Under the pieces are notes generated by a model, which had not been told where the DNA came from, did no database searches, and saw only the letters and a list, made by a program, of their open reading frames with translations. Shown one piece after another: positions 1-8,900 of a stretch of DNA of 43,253 nucleotides (its first letter is position 1; each line of letters starts with the position of its first letter). The position numbers and the translations under genes are program-made. The stretch is from Streptomyces sp. rh34 (lineage in GTDB: Bacteria; Actinomycetota; Actinomycetes; Streptomycetales; Streptomycetaceae). The DNA is taken from the NCBI RefSeq assembly GCF_002551245.1, contig NZ_NTGZ01000031.1:1-43253 (forward strand). Direction: 5' to 3'.

Positions 1-230
1 CCTCCTGCACGGGCCCGTAGTCCACCGGGTCGCGCAGGGCCGCCCGCAGGGCGAGTACGGCGGCGGCGGCTTCGGTGACGCCGGTGGTGTGCAGACGGGC
101 CCTCAGCAGCGCGGGGATCTCCGCGCGCGTGAGGCCCGCCGCGACGGCTGGTTCGAGGCCCGCGCTGTAGGTGTGGGCGCCGACCCGGGAGCCGCCCGTC
201 GGCGAGGAGGTAGGGGGCGAGCAGCGCCAT
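1..230 (-). pseudogene. ureF: Urease accessory protein UreF, N-terminal part, apparently frameshifted
   Basis: UreF works with UreD/H and UreG to load nickel and CO2 into the urease active site. The start ATG (230-228) overlaps the ureC stop as TGATG. The first 15 codons read [15 protein letters not shown]. The frame then breaks: after a one-base correction in the ccc run at 184-186 (plus strand), the next residues read VGAHTYSAGLEPAVAAGL, followed by a normal helical UreF sequence to the window edge. Without the correction the frame gives Arg/Pro-rich sequence. Codons on both sides of the break use G/C at position 3, as in a real gene. The extra base may be a true mutation or a sequencing error. 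The gene continues beyond the left edge; ureG and ureD probably follow but are not visible. Confidence 0.75.
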
Positions 231-1933
231 CAGAACATGCTGTACCGCTGGGCCAGCGGCAGTTCGGCGGCGGGGACCGGCTCGACGAGCTCCCCGTCGA
301 TGCGGATGGCGAAGGTCTCCGGGTCCACGTCGATGGCCGGGAGCGCCGTGTTGTTCGGCAGGTCCGCCTTGGTGAGGTGCCGGGTGGGCCGTACGGCGAC
401 CAACTCCCGTACCAGGCCGAGCCGTTCGGCCAGTCCGTCGGCCAGCGCCATCGGGGAGACGAAGCCGACCGACAGGTGCGGCGCGGCCTCGGCGGCGGCG
501 GTGGCGCGCAGGAGGACCGGCTGGGTGGTGGGGATCGCCGCGCCCGCGTCGCCCAGGGGCGCGTACACGGCCATGCCGCCCTTGATGACGGCGGCGGGCC
601 GGATGCCGAAGAAGGCGGGGTCCCAGAGCACCAGGTCGGCGAGCTTTCCGGGCTCCACGGAGCCGACGACGTGGTCGATGCCGTGGGCGACGGCCGGGCA
701 GATCGTGTACTTGGCGACGTACCGGCGCGCCCGCTCGTTGTCGGCGGGCAGTTCGCTGCCGCGGTCGCCGAAGCGCTGCTTCATGACGTGGGCGACCTGC
801 CAGGTGCGGCAGACGACCTCGCCGACGCGGCCCATCGCCTGGGCGTCGGAGGAGGTGATGGAGAGTGCGCCGATGTCGTGCAGCACGTCCTCGGCGGCGA
901 TGGTGGTGGCCCGGATCCGGGACTCGGCGAACGCGAGGTCCTCGGGGACGCGGGGGTTGAGGTGGTGGCACACCATCAGCATGTCGAGGTGCTCGGCGAC
1001 CGTGTTGACGGTGTGCGGGAGCGTCGGGTTGGTGGACGCCGGGAGGATGTTCGGGTGGGAGGCCACGGTGATGATGTCGGGAGCGTGGCCGCCGCCCGCG
1101 CCCTCCGCGTGGAAGACGTGGATGCCGCGTCCGGCGATGGCGTCGAGGGTGCCTTCGACGTAGCCGACCTCGTTGAGGCTGTCCGCGTGCAGCGCCACCT
1201 GGAGTCCGTACGCGTCGGCCGCCCGCAGCGCGGCGTCGATCGCGGCCGGGGTGGCGCCCCAGTCCTCGTGGACCTTGTAGCCGCCGGCACCGCTGAGGGC
1301 CGCCTCGCGCAGGGCTTCGTCGCCGACGGTGGAGCCCTTGCCGAACAGCATGACGTTGAGCGGGACGCGGTCCAGGGAGCGGTGCATCATGGCGAGGTTC
1401 CACGCGCCGGGGGTGACGGTGGTGGCCTTGGATCCCTCGGTGGCGCCGGTGCCGCCCCCGATGACGGTGGTGGTGCCGGTGGCGAGCGCCTCGTGGAGGG
1501 TCTCCGGCATCAGGAAGTGGACGTGGGTGTCGACGGCTCCGGCCGTGAGGACGCGCCCCTCGCCGGAGATCACGTCGGTGCCGGGGCCGATCACCAGACC
1601 GGGATGGACGCCGTCGCTGATGTCGGGGTTGCCGGAGCGGCCGAGGGCGACGATCCGCCCGTCGCGGACGCCGACGTCGGTCTTGACGACGCCCCAGTGG
1701 TCCAGGACCACCGCGTTGGTGATGACCAGGTCGGGCGCGCCCTCGGCCCGGGACGCGGTGGCCTGGGCCATCGACTCGCGGATGGACTTGCCGCCTCCGA
1801 AGACGGCTTCGTCGCCGCCGAAGCACCGGTCCTCCTCGACCTCGATCCACAGATCGGTGTCGGCGAGGCGGATCCGGTCCCCGGTGGTGGGGCCGTAGAG
1901 CGAGGCATAGGCGGCGCGGGTCAGCTGGGCCAT
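230..1933 (-). CDS. ureC: Urease subunit alpha (catalytic, nickel-binding)
   Basis: This is the catalytic subunit that hydrolyses urea to ammonia and carbamate in the cytoplasm. It has 567 residues, the normal family length. The metal and active-site residues are all visible: H137 and H139 in DTHVHF, the carbamylated lysine K220 in [11 protein letters not shown]249 in ALHADS, H275 in [14 protein letters not shown], the mobile-flap C322/H323 in MVCHHL, and D363 in [13 protein letters not shown]. The [10 protein letters not shown] segment differs from the more usual DTHIHWICPQ, which suggests the divergent actinobacterial urease type. The ATG lies one base after the ureB stop and the stop overlaps the ureF start, so the genes form one leftward operon. 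The enzyme looks intact; its activity depends on whether ureA and ureF are functional. Confidence 0.97.
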   Translation of the reverse strand: MAQLTRAAYASLYGPTTGDRIRLADTDLWIEVEEDRCFGGDEAVFGGGKSIRESMAQATASRAEGAPDLVITNAVVLDHWGVVKTDVGVRDGRIVALGRSGNPDISDGVHPGLVIGPGTDVISGEGRVLTAGAVDTHVHFLMPETLHEALATGTTTVIGGGTGATEGSKATTVTPGAWNLAMMHRSLDRVPLNVMLFGKGSTVGDEALREAALSGAGGYKVHEDWGATPAAIDAALRAADAYGLQVALHADSLNEVGYVEGTLDAIAGRGIHVFHAEGAGGGHAPDIITVASHPNILPASTNPTLPHTVNTVAEHLDMLMVCHHLNPRVPEDLAFAESRIRATTIAAEDVLHDIGALSITSSDAQAMGRVGEVVCRTWQVAHVMKQRFGDRGSELPADNERARRYVAKYTICPAVAHGIDHVVGSVEPGKLADLVLWDPAFFGIRPAAVIKGGMAVYAPLGDAGAAIPTTQPVLLRATAAAEAAPHLSVGFVSPMALADGLAERLGLVRELVAVRPTRHLTKADLPNNTALPAIDVDPETFAIRIDGELVEPVPAAELPLAQRYSMF

Positions 1934-1934
1934 G

Positions 1935-2273
1935 TCACAGGTCCTCCGTTCGAGGCGTGGGTGTGGTGGCCGGTGTGCGGTTCCCGGGCAGCACGATGCC
2001 GGGCACGCGGCGGTGGCCGCGGAGTTCGACGAGGCCGACGTCGACGCCGACGCCCGGTTCGAAGCGCAGCGACGTGCCCGACGGAATATCGAGCCGAAAT
2101 CCCCGGGCCGCGGCCCGGTCAAAAGAAAGCGCCGGATTCGCGTCGGGGAAATGCAGATGTGATCCGACCTGAATGGGCCGGTCACCGTCGTTCACCACGG
2201 TGAGCGGCAATACCGCGCTTTCCGCGTTGATATGCAGCACTCCGGAGCCGGTCCGGATCTCGCCCGGGATCAC
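1935..2273 (-). CDS. ureB: Urease subunit beta
   Basis: This is a non-catalytic structural subunit of the urease trimer, 112 residues. It begins [11 protein letters not shown] and carries the conserved core [28 protein letters not shown] and the RFEPG segment (described here in two parts: [17 protein letters not shown], then [10 protein letters not shown]). It starts with GTG and overlaps the ureA stop by four bases (GTGA), indicating translational coupling. The short Thr/Pro-rich tail before the stop is typical of stand-alone UreB. It is encoded separately from ureA, unlike the UreAB fusions found in some bacteria. Confidence 0.95.
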   Translation of the reverse strand: MIPGEIRTGSGVLHINAESAVLPLTVVNDGDRPIQVGSHLHFPDANPALSFDRAAARGFRLDIPSGTSLRFEPGVGVDVGLVELRGHRRVPGIVLPGNRTPATTPTPRTEDL

Positions 2274-2571
2274 GGGATCGGCGAGGTGATCGTGACGAGC
2301 TTGCGCCCGTCCGGGAAGGTCGCCTCGACCTGGACGTCGTGCAGCATCTCGGGGACGCCTTCCAGCACGTCAGCACGGGTGAGCACCGCCCTCCCCGCTG
2401 TCATCAGCTCGCTGACCGGGACACCCTCACGGGCCCGTTCCATCGCCCAGCACGCGAGCAGGGCGACGGTCTCCGGGTAGTTGAGGCGGACGCCGCGGGC
2501 GCGCCGGTCGCGCGCGATCATTCCGGCAACACTCAGTAGCAATTTCTCCGTGTCGGACGGAGTCAGAACAT
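2270..2571 (-). CDS. ureA: Urease subunit gamma (start region appears to carry a one-base deletion)
   Basis: This is the small structural subunit of urease. The body reads [20 protein letters not shown] followed by [13 protein letters not shown] and ends with [18 protein letters not shown], an unmistakable UreA. The homologous N-terminus has no usable start in frame: the codon before LTP is GTT, and LTP begins with CTG at 2566. A good Shine-Dalgarno (GGAGG, complement of 2579-2583) sits seven bases before an ATG at 2571, but that ATG is out of frame (ATG TTC TGA). Adding one base (ATG TTC CTG ACT) would give MFLTPSD and exactly 100 residues, the family length. The other option is an in-frame GTG at 2623, which would add an unconserved extension and has poor RBS spacing. 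I favour an indel. Confidence 0.85.
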
Positions 2572-2724
2572 GGGAAAACCTCCATGACGGCCTCCCCGGA
2601 ATTCCCGGCGGCGCCTGAACCACATGCCTCTTATAGCCCTTCCCGTCGAGGCATGGCAAATTCTCACGCGCGGCAAAAAGTCCCTTTTTGTGGTTACGAC
2701 CCACTACATACGGGCAAAGCGCAC

Positions 2725-2807
2725 AAAAAACGGCCCGCCACTCCGGTGCGAAGCGGGCTCGCCGCGCACCGGCCGGGCTCCGCGACCACCGGGCGCTCTC
2801 CGCCCGG
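2725..2807 (-). promoter_or_regulatory. Urease leader: intrinsic terminator with competing upstream hairpins (attenuator candidate)
   Basis: Reading leftward toward ureA, the RNA has GCCCGC (2758-2753), a 14-base loop, GCGGGC (2738-2733), CG and six U (2730-2725), a textbook rho-independent terminator. An alternative stem pairs CCGGTGCG (2772-2765) with CGCACCGG (2750-2743). Its loop contains the terminator's left arm, and its right arm lies in the terminator's loop, so the two are unlikely to form together. A third hairpin, CCGGGCG/CGCCCGG (2807-2801 and 2795-2789), lies just upstream. No leftward gene precedes this site, so the terminator is either inside the urease leader or shields the operon from antisense transcription. 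No ligand-binding domain was recognised. Confidence 0.5.
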
Positions 2808-2869
2808 CGACCCGCGGCCCGCAGTCCGTCGGCGCGCTTCCGGAGTCCGTGAACCCCCCATCGATCCGG

Positions 2870-2885
2870 TGTGACCTGGGTCACG
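2870..2885. promoter_or_regulatory. CRP/FNR-like palindromic operator
   Basis: The sequence TGTGA-CCTGGG-TCACG contains the perfect repeat GTGACC/GGTCAC separated by TG. It fits the general CRP pattern (TGTGA N6 TCACA) and the GTG-N6-GNCAC motif I recall for Streptomyces Crp. It also partly resembles a Rex site (TGTGA...TCACA), which would suit an NADH-type oxidoreductase target. It lies between the divergent urease and oxidoreductase genes, about nine bases upstream of the candidate -35 of the latter. Confidence 0.5.
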
Positions 2886-2894
2886 CCCGACTCC

Positions 2895-2921
2895 TGTCAG
2901 CAATCGGAGCGCTGTCCCGTT
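2895..2921 (+). promoter_or_regulatory. Candidate ECF41-type promoter
   Basis: TGTCAGC (2895-2901), then exactly 16 bases, then CGTT (2918-2921). The described ECF41 target promoter is TGTCACA-N16-CGTC, so five of seven -35 bases and three of four -10 bases agree with perfect spacing. It precedes the oxidoreductase gene that is co-directional with an ECF41 sigma gene; ECF41 factors are known to act on the promoter of their neighbouring oxidoreductase/epimerase/decarboxylase gene. The 5' leader to the ATG would be about 25 bases. Confidence 0.5.
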
Positions 2922-2954
2922 CAGGGGGTACACGAACGAGACAGGAGCCATGTC

Positions 2955-4145
2955 ATGAAGCACCGCATCGTCGTCCTCGGCGCCGGCTACGCCGGGGCTT
3001 TCGCCGCCGGCAACCTGGCCCGTCGGCTCTCCCCCGCCGACACCGAGATCACCGTCGTCAACGCCGCACCCGACTTCGTCGAGCGGATGCGGCTCCACCA
3101 GCTCGCGAGCGGCCAGGATCTCGCGTCCCGCAAACTCGCCGACGTATTCGCGGGCACCGGGGTGCGGCTGCGTCTGGCGCGCGTCACCGGTATCGACCCC
3201 GAGCGCAGGACCGTCGCCGTGACCGGCGACGACGGCCCCGGTGAACTCGCCTACGACACCCTTCTCTACGCGCTCGGCAGCTCCGTCGCCCACCATGACG
3301 TCCCCGGCGCGGCCGAGTACGCCTTCGATGTGGCCGGCCGGTCCTCGGCGCTGCGCCTGCGGGAGCGCCTGGCCGCCCTGGGCGAGGGAGGCACCGTCCT
3401 GGTCGTCGGCGAGGGACTGACCGGCATCGAGACCGCGACCGAGCTCGCCGAGTCGCGCCCCGGACTCTCGGTCGCGCTCGCGGCACGCGGCGAGCTGGGC
3501 GCCTGGCTCTCCCCGAAGGCGCGCCGTCACCTGCGCGGCGCCTTCGACCGGCTCGGGGTCACCGTGCACGAGCACACCGCCGTCGAAGCCGTCGAGGCGA
3601 CACGGGTGATCGCCGCCGACGGCAGGTCCATCCAGGCCGACGTGACCGTGTGGACGGCCGGGTTCGCCGTGCACCCCATGGCGGCGGCCGCCGGGCTGGA
3701 GGTCGCCGGGACCGGCCAGATCGTCGTCGACCGCACCATGCGTTCGGTCTCTCACCCGGATGTCTACGCCGCGGGCGACTGCGCCTACGCGATCGGCGAG
3801 AACGGTCGGCCGCTGCCGATGTCCTGTGCCTCGGCCGGTCTCACCAACATGCAGGCGACCGCCGCGATCATCGCGCGCCTGACGGGCCGCGAGGTCCCGG
3901 CCACCGGGCTGAAGTACTTCGGCAACCACATCAGCCTCGGACGGCGGGACGCCATCTTCCAGATGGTGGACGGGGACGTCCGGTCGAAGGCCTGGTACCT
4001 GGGCGGCCGAACCGCCGCACGGCTCAAGTCGGGTGTGCTCAGGGGGGCCGGGTGGGGCATCGCCCATCCGACCTTCGGCATGCCGAAGCGCAGGCACCGC
4101 CTGACGCCCGCGCCCGGCCGGACCGGTGCGCGGGTCACCGCCTAG
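2955..4145 (+). CDS. FAD-dependent NAD(P)H oxidoreductase (NDH-2-like), ECF41 partner
   Basis: This 396-residue protein is a pyridine-nucleotide-disulfide-type flavoprotein. An N-terminal FAD fold is shown by VVLGAGYAGAFAAGNLARR, a second Rossmann fold for NAD(P)H by VLVVGEGLTGIETATELAE (about residue 150), and the distal FAD motif by VYAAGDCAYAIGENGRPLPM. No redox-active CxxxxC pair and no membrane-anchoring tail are evident, which suits a type II NADH dehydrogenase-like or related soluble oxidoreductase. The start is the ATG after AGGAGCC; the ATG six bases earlier hits a stop at once. The sigma factor gene begins ten bases after its stop, so the two are co-transcribed. Oxidoreductases are one of the three classic partner classes of ECF41 sigma factors; its physiological substrate is unknown. 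Confidence 0.9.
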   Translation: MKHRIVVLGAGYAGAFAAGNLARRLSPADTEITVVNAAPDFVERMRLHQLASGQDLASRKLADVFAGTGVRLRLARVTGIDPERRTVAVTGDDGPGELAYDTLLYALGSSVAHHDVPGAAEYAFDVAGRSSALRLRERLAALGEGGTVLVVGEGLTGIETATELAESRPGLSVALAARGELGAWLSPKARRHLRGAFDRLGVTVHEHTAVEAVEATRVIAADGRSIQADVTVWTAGFAVHPMAAAAGLEVAGTGQIVVDRTMRSVSHPDVYAAGDCAYAIGENGRPLPMSCASAGLTNMQATAAIIARLTGREVPATGLKYFGNHISLGRRDAIFQMVDGDVRSKAWYLGGRTAARLKSGVLRGAGWGIAHPTFGMPKRRHRLTPAPGRTGARVTA

Positions 4146-4155
4146 GCTGTTTCGC

Positions 4156-5094
4156 ATGGACAGCGCAGCCGTCGATCAGTTCGAGGCCGGCCGGAACAGG
4201 CTGGCCTCGCTCGCGTACCGCCTGCTCGGCTCGGCGGCCGACGCCGAGGACGCCGTGCAGGACACGTTCCTGCGCTGGCAGGCCGCGGACCGCGAGCGGA
4301 TCGAGGTTCCGGAAGCGTGGCTGACCAAGGTCGCCACCAACCTCTGCCTCGACCGCCTCCGCTCGGCACAGGCGCGTCACGAGCGAACGGCCGGCGCGTG
4401 GCTGCCCGAACCGCTCCTCGACGGCGACCCGATGCTCGGCCCGGCCGACACCTTCGAGCAGCGTGAATCGGTGACCTTGGCCGTACTGACCCTCCTGGAG
4501 CACCTCTCGCCGACCGAGCGGGCCGTCTACGTCCTGCGTGAGGCGTTCTCGTACAGCCACGCCGAGATCGCCGCGATCCTCGACATCACCACATCGGCGA
4601 GCCAGCAGCATGCCCATCGGGCCCGTACCCGGGTCGCAGCCGAGCGCCGCCGCGGCGGCGCGGCCGACCCCGCGTCCGCGCGCCGGGTCGTCGAGGAGTT
4701 CCTCGCCGCCGCCACCTCGGGGCGCACCGATCGGCTGGTGGCGCTGCTCACCGAGGACGTGACGGCGGTCTCGGACGGCGCCGGGCTGGCCAGGCGGCTG
4801 CTGCGGTACCGGTCGCGCGAGCGGGTCGCCACCTTCGTGCGGGCGGGTTTCAAGCCCACGCCGGCGAAGCGGCGGCTGGCCGGCGGTTCGCCGGCGCTGC
4901 ATCTCGCGCGGGTCAACGGCGCCCTGGCCGTCGTCGCCGTGGTCGGGGGCCGGGTGGTGGGCGCCGTGGCGTTCGAGGTCAGCGACGGCAAGGTCGCGTC
5001 CCTGTACGGCATCGCCGCCACGGACCGGCTGGCGCGGCTCGACGAGGCATGGCAGCACCACGAACCCGGCGTACCGGTCATCGACACGTGGTGA
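4156..5094 (+). CDS. sigJ: ECF41-family RNA polymerase sigma factor (SigJ-like)
   Basis: An ECF sigma factor of 312 residues. Region 2 is seen in LASLAYRLLGSAADAEDAVQ and WLTKVATNLCLDRLRSA, region 4 in LSPTERAVYVLREAFSYSHAEIAAIL. A C-terminal SnoaL/NTF2-like domain of about 120 residues follows (from SARRVVEEFLAAATSGRTDRL), the hallmark of ECF41 and SigJ. In this family the extension controls sigma activity in place of an anti-sigma factor; its conserved DGGG-type and NPDKV-type motifs are present here only in degenerate form (SDGAGL and VSDGKV). It sits directly behind the oxidoreductase and probably regulates the operon through the promoter at 2895. The start ATG lies just after that gene's stop. 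Confidence 0.93.
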   Translation: MDSAAVDQFEAGRNRLASLAYRLLGSAADAEDAVQDTFLRWQAADRERIEVPEAWLTKVATNLCLDRLRSAQARHERTAGAWLPEPLLDGDPMLGPADTFEQRESVTLAVLTLLEHLSPTERAVYVLREAFSYSHAEIAAILDITTSASQQHAHRARTRVAAERRRGGAADPASARRVVEEFLAAATSGRTDRLVALLTEDVTAVSDGAGLARRLLRYRSRERVATFVRAGFKPTPAKRRLAGGSPALHLARVNGALAVVAVVGGRVVGAVAFEVSDGKVASLYGIAATDRLARLDEAWQHHEPGVPVIDTW

Positions 5095-5169
5095 CCGGAC
5101 GGTGGCGGATTTCGCCGAGGAGGAGGACGGCGGGGCGGTCCTCCCGCGCCTCGCGATAGCTTGCCCTCC

Positions 5170-5718
5170 ATGGCTGAACTCGATGGCGCCGCCTGGCCGC
5201 CCGTCCCGATCAGGACGCAACGGCTCGTGCTCCGTGGGTCCGAGGCACGGGACCGTGCGGCGTTCATCGAGCTGTTCGCATCACCGGAGGTGGGCATCCA
5301 CATCGGTGGGCCCCAACCGCGCGATGCTCTCGAACGCTCCGTCCCCGAGGTGCCGGGGCGACGGCGGGGCTTCTTCGTGGTGGAGCTCGACGGAGCGATG
5401 ATCGGCGCGATCACTCTCGACCGTCGGCCCGGGGAACTGCCGGACCGCCTCCGTCCGGATGCCGGGGAGACCGAACTCGGCTATCTGTTCCTGCCGGAGG
5501 CCTGGGGCCTCGGGTACGCCTCCGAGGCAGGCGCCGCCGCGCTCGGCTGGTTCGCCGCGGCACTTCCCGGCGAACCGGTGGTGCTCTGCACCCGGACCGC
5601 CAACAGCCCCTCGATGCGCCTCGCGCGGAAGCTGGGGTTCACCGAGGTGACGCGGTTCGAGGAGTACGGCGCCGAGCAGTGGCTGGGCGTGTGGAGTCCG
5701 GTCACGCCGTCCGGCTGA
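5170..5718 (+). CDS. GNAT-family N-acetyltransferase
   Basis: An acetyl-CoA-dependent N-acyltransferase of 182 residues, RimJ/RimL-like. It opens with the family phrase IRTQRLVLRGSEARDRAAF. The central part has TELGYLFLPEAWGLGYASEA, which covers strand 4 and the acetyl-CoA pyrophosphate loop, and a C-terminal TANSPSMRLARKLGFTEVTR that ends with a typical GFTE strand. I chose the ATG at 5170; a TTG nine bases earlier is possible. It is 75 bases downstream of the sigma factor and may be in the same transcription unit. Its substrate (ribosomal protein N-terminus, small amine or antibiotic) cannot be told from the sequence. Confidence 0.9.
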   Translation: MAELDGAAWPPVPIRTQRLVLRGSEARDRAAFIELFASPEVGIHIGGPQPRDALERSVPEVPGRRRGFFVVELDGAMIGAITLDRRPGELPDRLRPDAGETELGYLFLPEAWGLGYASEAGAAALGWFAAALPGEPVVLCTRTANSPSMRLARKLGFTEVTRFEEYGAEQWLGVWSPVTPSG

Positions 5719-5913
5719 TCCAGGGCGGTGCGCCCTCGCGTTGATCCGGTGCCGTACGCCCTCGCGAGCAGGCCGGATCAGGGTGCTCCGCTGTTACACA
5801 ACGATCATTGAGTGCGTCCGAACGCCCTCGACATACTTCAGGAATCCGGGGCCGAACGCGCCCCGTGCGGCCGGGCCTTCGCCCGCCCGAACCACTCCTG
5901 AGCAGGGACAATC

Positions 5914-8900
5914 TTGCGAAAAAGATCAACGAGGGCCTACGCGCTCGTCGCAGCGGCCTCGGTCGCCCTGACCGCGGGCATGACCGGTCCGGCGTCGGGG
6001 AAGACCGGCGGCCCGGACACGGCATCCCCGACCACCGCCAAGGCCTTAGAGCCGGGCGGCCGGACCGCCGACACCGTCACCCTGATCACCGGCGACCGGG
6101 TTCTCGTGGACGCCAAGGGCCGGGTCGGGGGCATCCAGCGGGCCAAGGGCCGGGAGGACATCCCCTTCTTCACCGAGATCCACGACGGCCGCACCCATGT
6201 GGTGCCGCGTGACGCCCGGCAGCTGATCGCGGACGGCAGGCTGGACCGGCGGCTGTTCGACATCACCGCACTGGCCGAGCCGGAGAGCCTGAAGGCCCAC
6301 CGGGCCGGGCTCAAGGTGATCGTCGGCTACCGGGGAGCGGCGGCCGGGTCCGCCCGTGCCGAGGTGCGGTCCGCGGACGGCACCACCGTCCGCCGGGCCC
6401 TGTCCACCCTCGACGCCGATGCCGTCACCAGTGCCGCGGCCACCGACAGCGAGGGCGCGCTCTGGGACGCCCTGACACGTCAGCGGGAGGACGGTTCGGC
6501 GGCCACCGCGTCCGGTATCGCGCGGATCTGGCTCGACGGTGTGCGCAAGGCCTCGCTCGACCGCAGCACCGGTCAGATCGGCGCCCCGGCGGCCTGGGCC
6601 CGGTCGTTCGACGGCACCGGAGTGAAGATCGCCGTCGTGGACACCGGCATCGACGCCACCCATCCGGACCTGGCGGGCCGGGTGGCCGCGGAGCGGAACT
6701 TCAGCGGCTCCCCGGACGCCAAGGACCGTGACGGGCACGGCACGCACGTGGCCTCCACCGCGGCCGGCACGGGAGCGAAGGACGCCCGGTTCAAGGGCGT
6801 TGCCCCCGGGGCACGGCTCATCAACGCCAAGGTGCTGGACGATCAGGGCGTCGGTGACGACTCCGGCGTCATCGCGGGGGTCGACTGGGCCGTCGCCCAG
6901 GGTGCCGACATCATCAACATGAGTCTGGGCGGCGTCGACACGCCCGGAATCGACCCGCTGGAAGCCCAGGTCAACAAGGTTTCCGCGGAGAAGGGCGTCC
7001 TGTTCGCGATAGCCGCGGGCAACAACGGGCCGAACCAGGGCACGGTCGCGTCGCCGGGCAGCGCCGACGCGGCTCTGACCGTCGGCGCCGTCGACGACGA
7101 CGACCGCGTCACCGACTTCTCCAGCGTCGGTCCCCGTACCGGCGACAAGGCCGTCAAGCCCGACATCACCGCACCGGGGATGTCGATCACGGCGGCGGCC
7201 GCGGCGGGCGTGGCGGGGCAGGACCCGCCCGGGTACCACAGTCTGAACGGCACGTCGATGGCGACTCCGCACGTCGCGGGGGCCGCGGCGATCCTCAAGC
7301 AGAAGAACCCCACCTGGACGGGCGACCGGATCAAGGCCGCCCTGACGGGCTCGGCCAAGGACGGCTCCCACTCGGTCTTCCAGCAGGGCGCGGGTCGGCT
7401 CACCGTCGACAAGGCGATCGACCAGACGGTCGTCGCCGAGCCGGCCTCCGTGAACCTGGGCACCCAGGCCTGGCCCCACACCGACGACACCCCCGTCACC
7501 CAGCAGGTGACGTACCGCAACAACGGCAGCGCCGACGTGACGCTGAACCTGTCGCTGTCCGCGCCGACCGGCGGGGACGGGCAGCACGCACCGGCCGGCT
7601 TCTTCGCCCTCGGGGCGCAGCGGGTCACGGTCCCGGCGGGCGGCACCGCCGCCGTGGACCTGACGGCCGACACCCGCCTCGGCGGTACGGTCGACGGCTC
7701 CTACTCGGCCACCGTCGTGGCGTCCGGGGGCGGCCAGACCGTGCGGACGGCGGCCGCGGTGGAGCGGGAGGCCGAGTCGTACGAGGTCACCTTCAAGGCC
7801 ACCGGCCGGGACGGCGCGCCCAGCACCGGCTGGCAGGCGGACCTGAAGGGGTATCTCGGTCACGCCTCCGGCCTGCGGTTCTTCCCGGATCTGTCGTCCG
7901 GTTCGGCAACTGTCCGGCTGCCGCGCGGCACCTACAACCTGTCGGCCGACATGCTGGTCGACCCCGCGGCTCCGGGCAAGGGCGCCGATCTGATCAACAA
8001 CCCCCAGTTCTCGGTGACCGGCCCGACCACGGTCGACCTAGACGCCCGGTCCACCCGGCCGGTGACGTTCAAGGTGCCGGACGCGGCGGCCACTCCGACG
8101 CGCGCGGGGATGATGTACGCCCTGAACACGCCCGAGGTGGGCATCACGCTGTGGAGCGACTTCACGAGTTTCGACAACGTCCGTACCGCGCACCAGGGTC
8201 CCCGGGCGTCCGACGGCTCCCTCTACCAGCAGTGGTCCGCCCACTGGAAGCAGGGGGGCACCGAGTACAACGCGCTCGCCGGCAGCCTGGTCCCGGAGCT
8301 GGCCACCGGCTACAGCAAGACGTACACGACCAAGAACATGGCCCTGGTGAAGGTGCGGATCGGGGCGTCCGTGCCCGGCCTCGACGGCATCGTCAGGGCG
8401 GACGGTGAACTGGCCAACGGCGGGATCGCCGCGCTCTACTCGGCGCACCCCCTGCCGGGGACCCGGAAGGTGTACCTGTCCACGGACGACGACGCCGTCT
8501 GGAACATCGCGGCCGGTGTGCTGGGTGAGAAGGACGCGGCCGGCAACCGGCAGGTCGAAGGGGCCTACTCCTTCGCGCAGTCACGACGTTTCGAGCCGGG
8601 GACGACGCACACCGAGACCTTCCATGCCGGTGTGATGGGGCCGCAGATCAAGGCCGGCGACGGGCTCGTGCGCGACGGCGACAACCTCTACGGTTCGCTG
8701 GCGCTGGTCAGTGACGGGCCGGGGCATCCCGGGTTCGCCCGGTACTCCGGTGCGTCCACCACCATCCACCGCGACGGCGTTCTGTACGCGAAGGAGGACG
8801 CGGCCATCGACGAGCGGTTCTTCGCACTCCCTCCGGAGTCCGCCACGTACAAGGTGGCGACCACGATCAACCGGAACCCGGCGGTCTACCGCGCCGGCAC

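Noticed and set aside
89..2203. A 704-codon open frame antisense to the urease genes
   Set aside because: It is the mirror of ureC/ureB in GC-rich DNA: Gly/Arg/Asp-rich with no family features, whereas the opposite strand encodes a complete urease.
2690..2720. A GlnR box (GTnAC-n6-GaAAC) near GGTTAC upstream of ureA
   Set aside because: Only one half-site-like GTTAC is present; the expected GAAAC partner at the right spacing is missing.
5742..5780. TGATCCGG/CCGGATCA inverted repeat and duplicated CCCTCGCG after the acetyltransferase gene
   Set aside because: The loop is 23 bases and the stem short; it may be a weak terminator, but there is no strong support.
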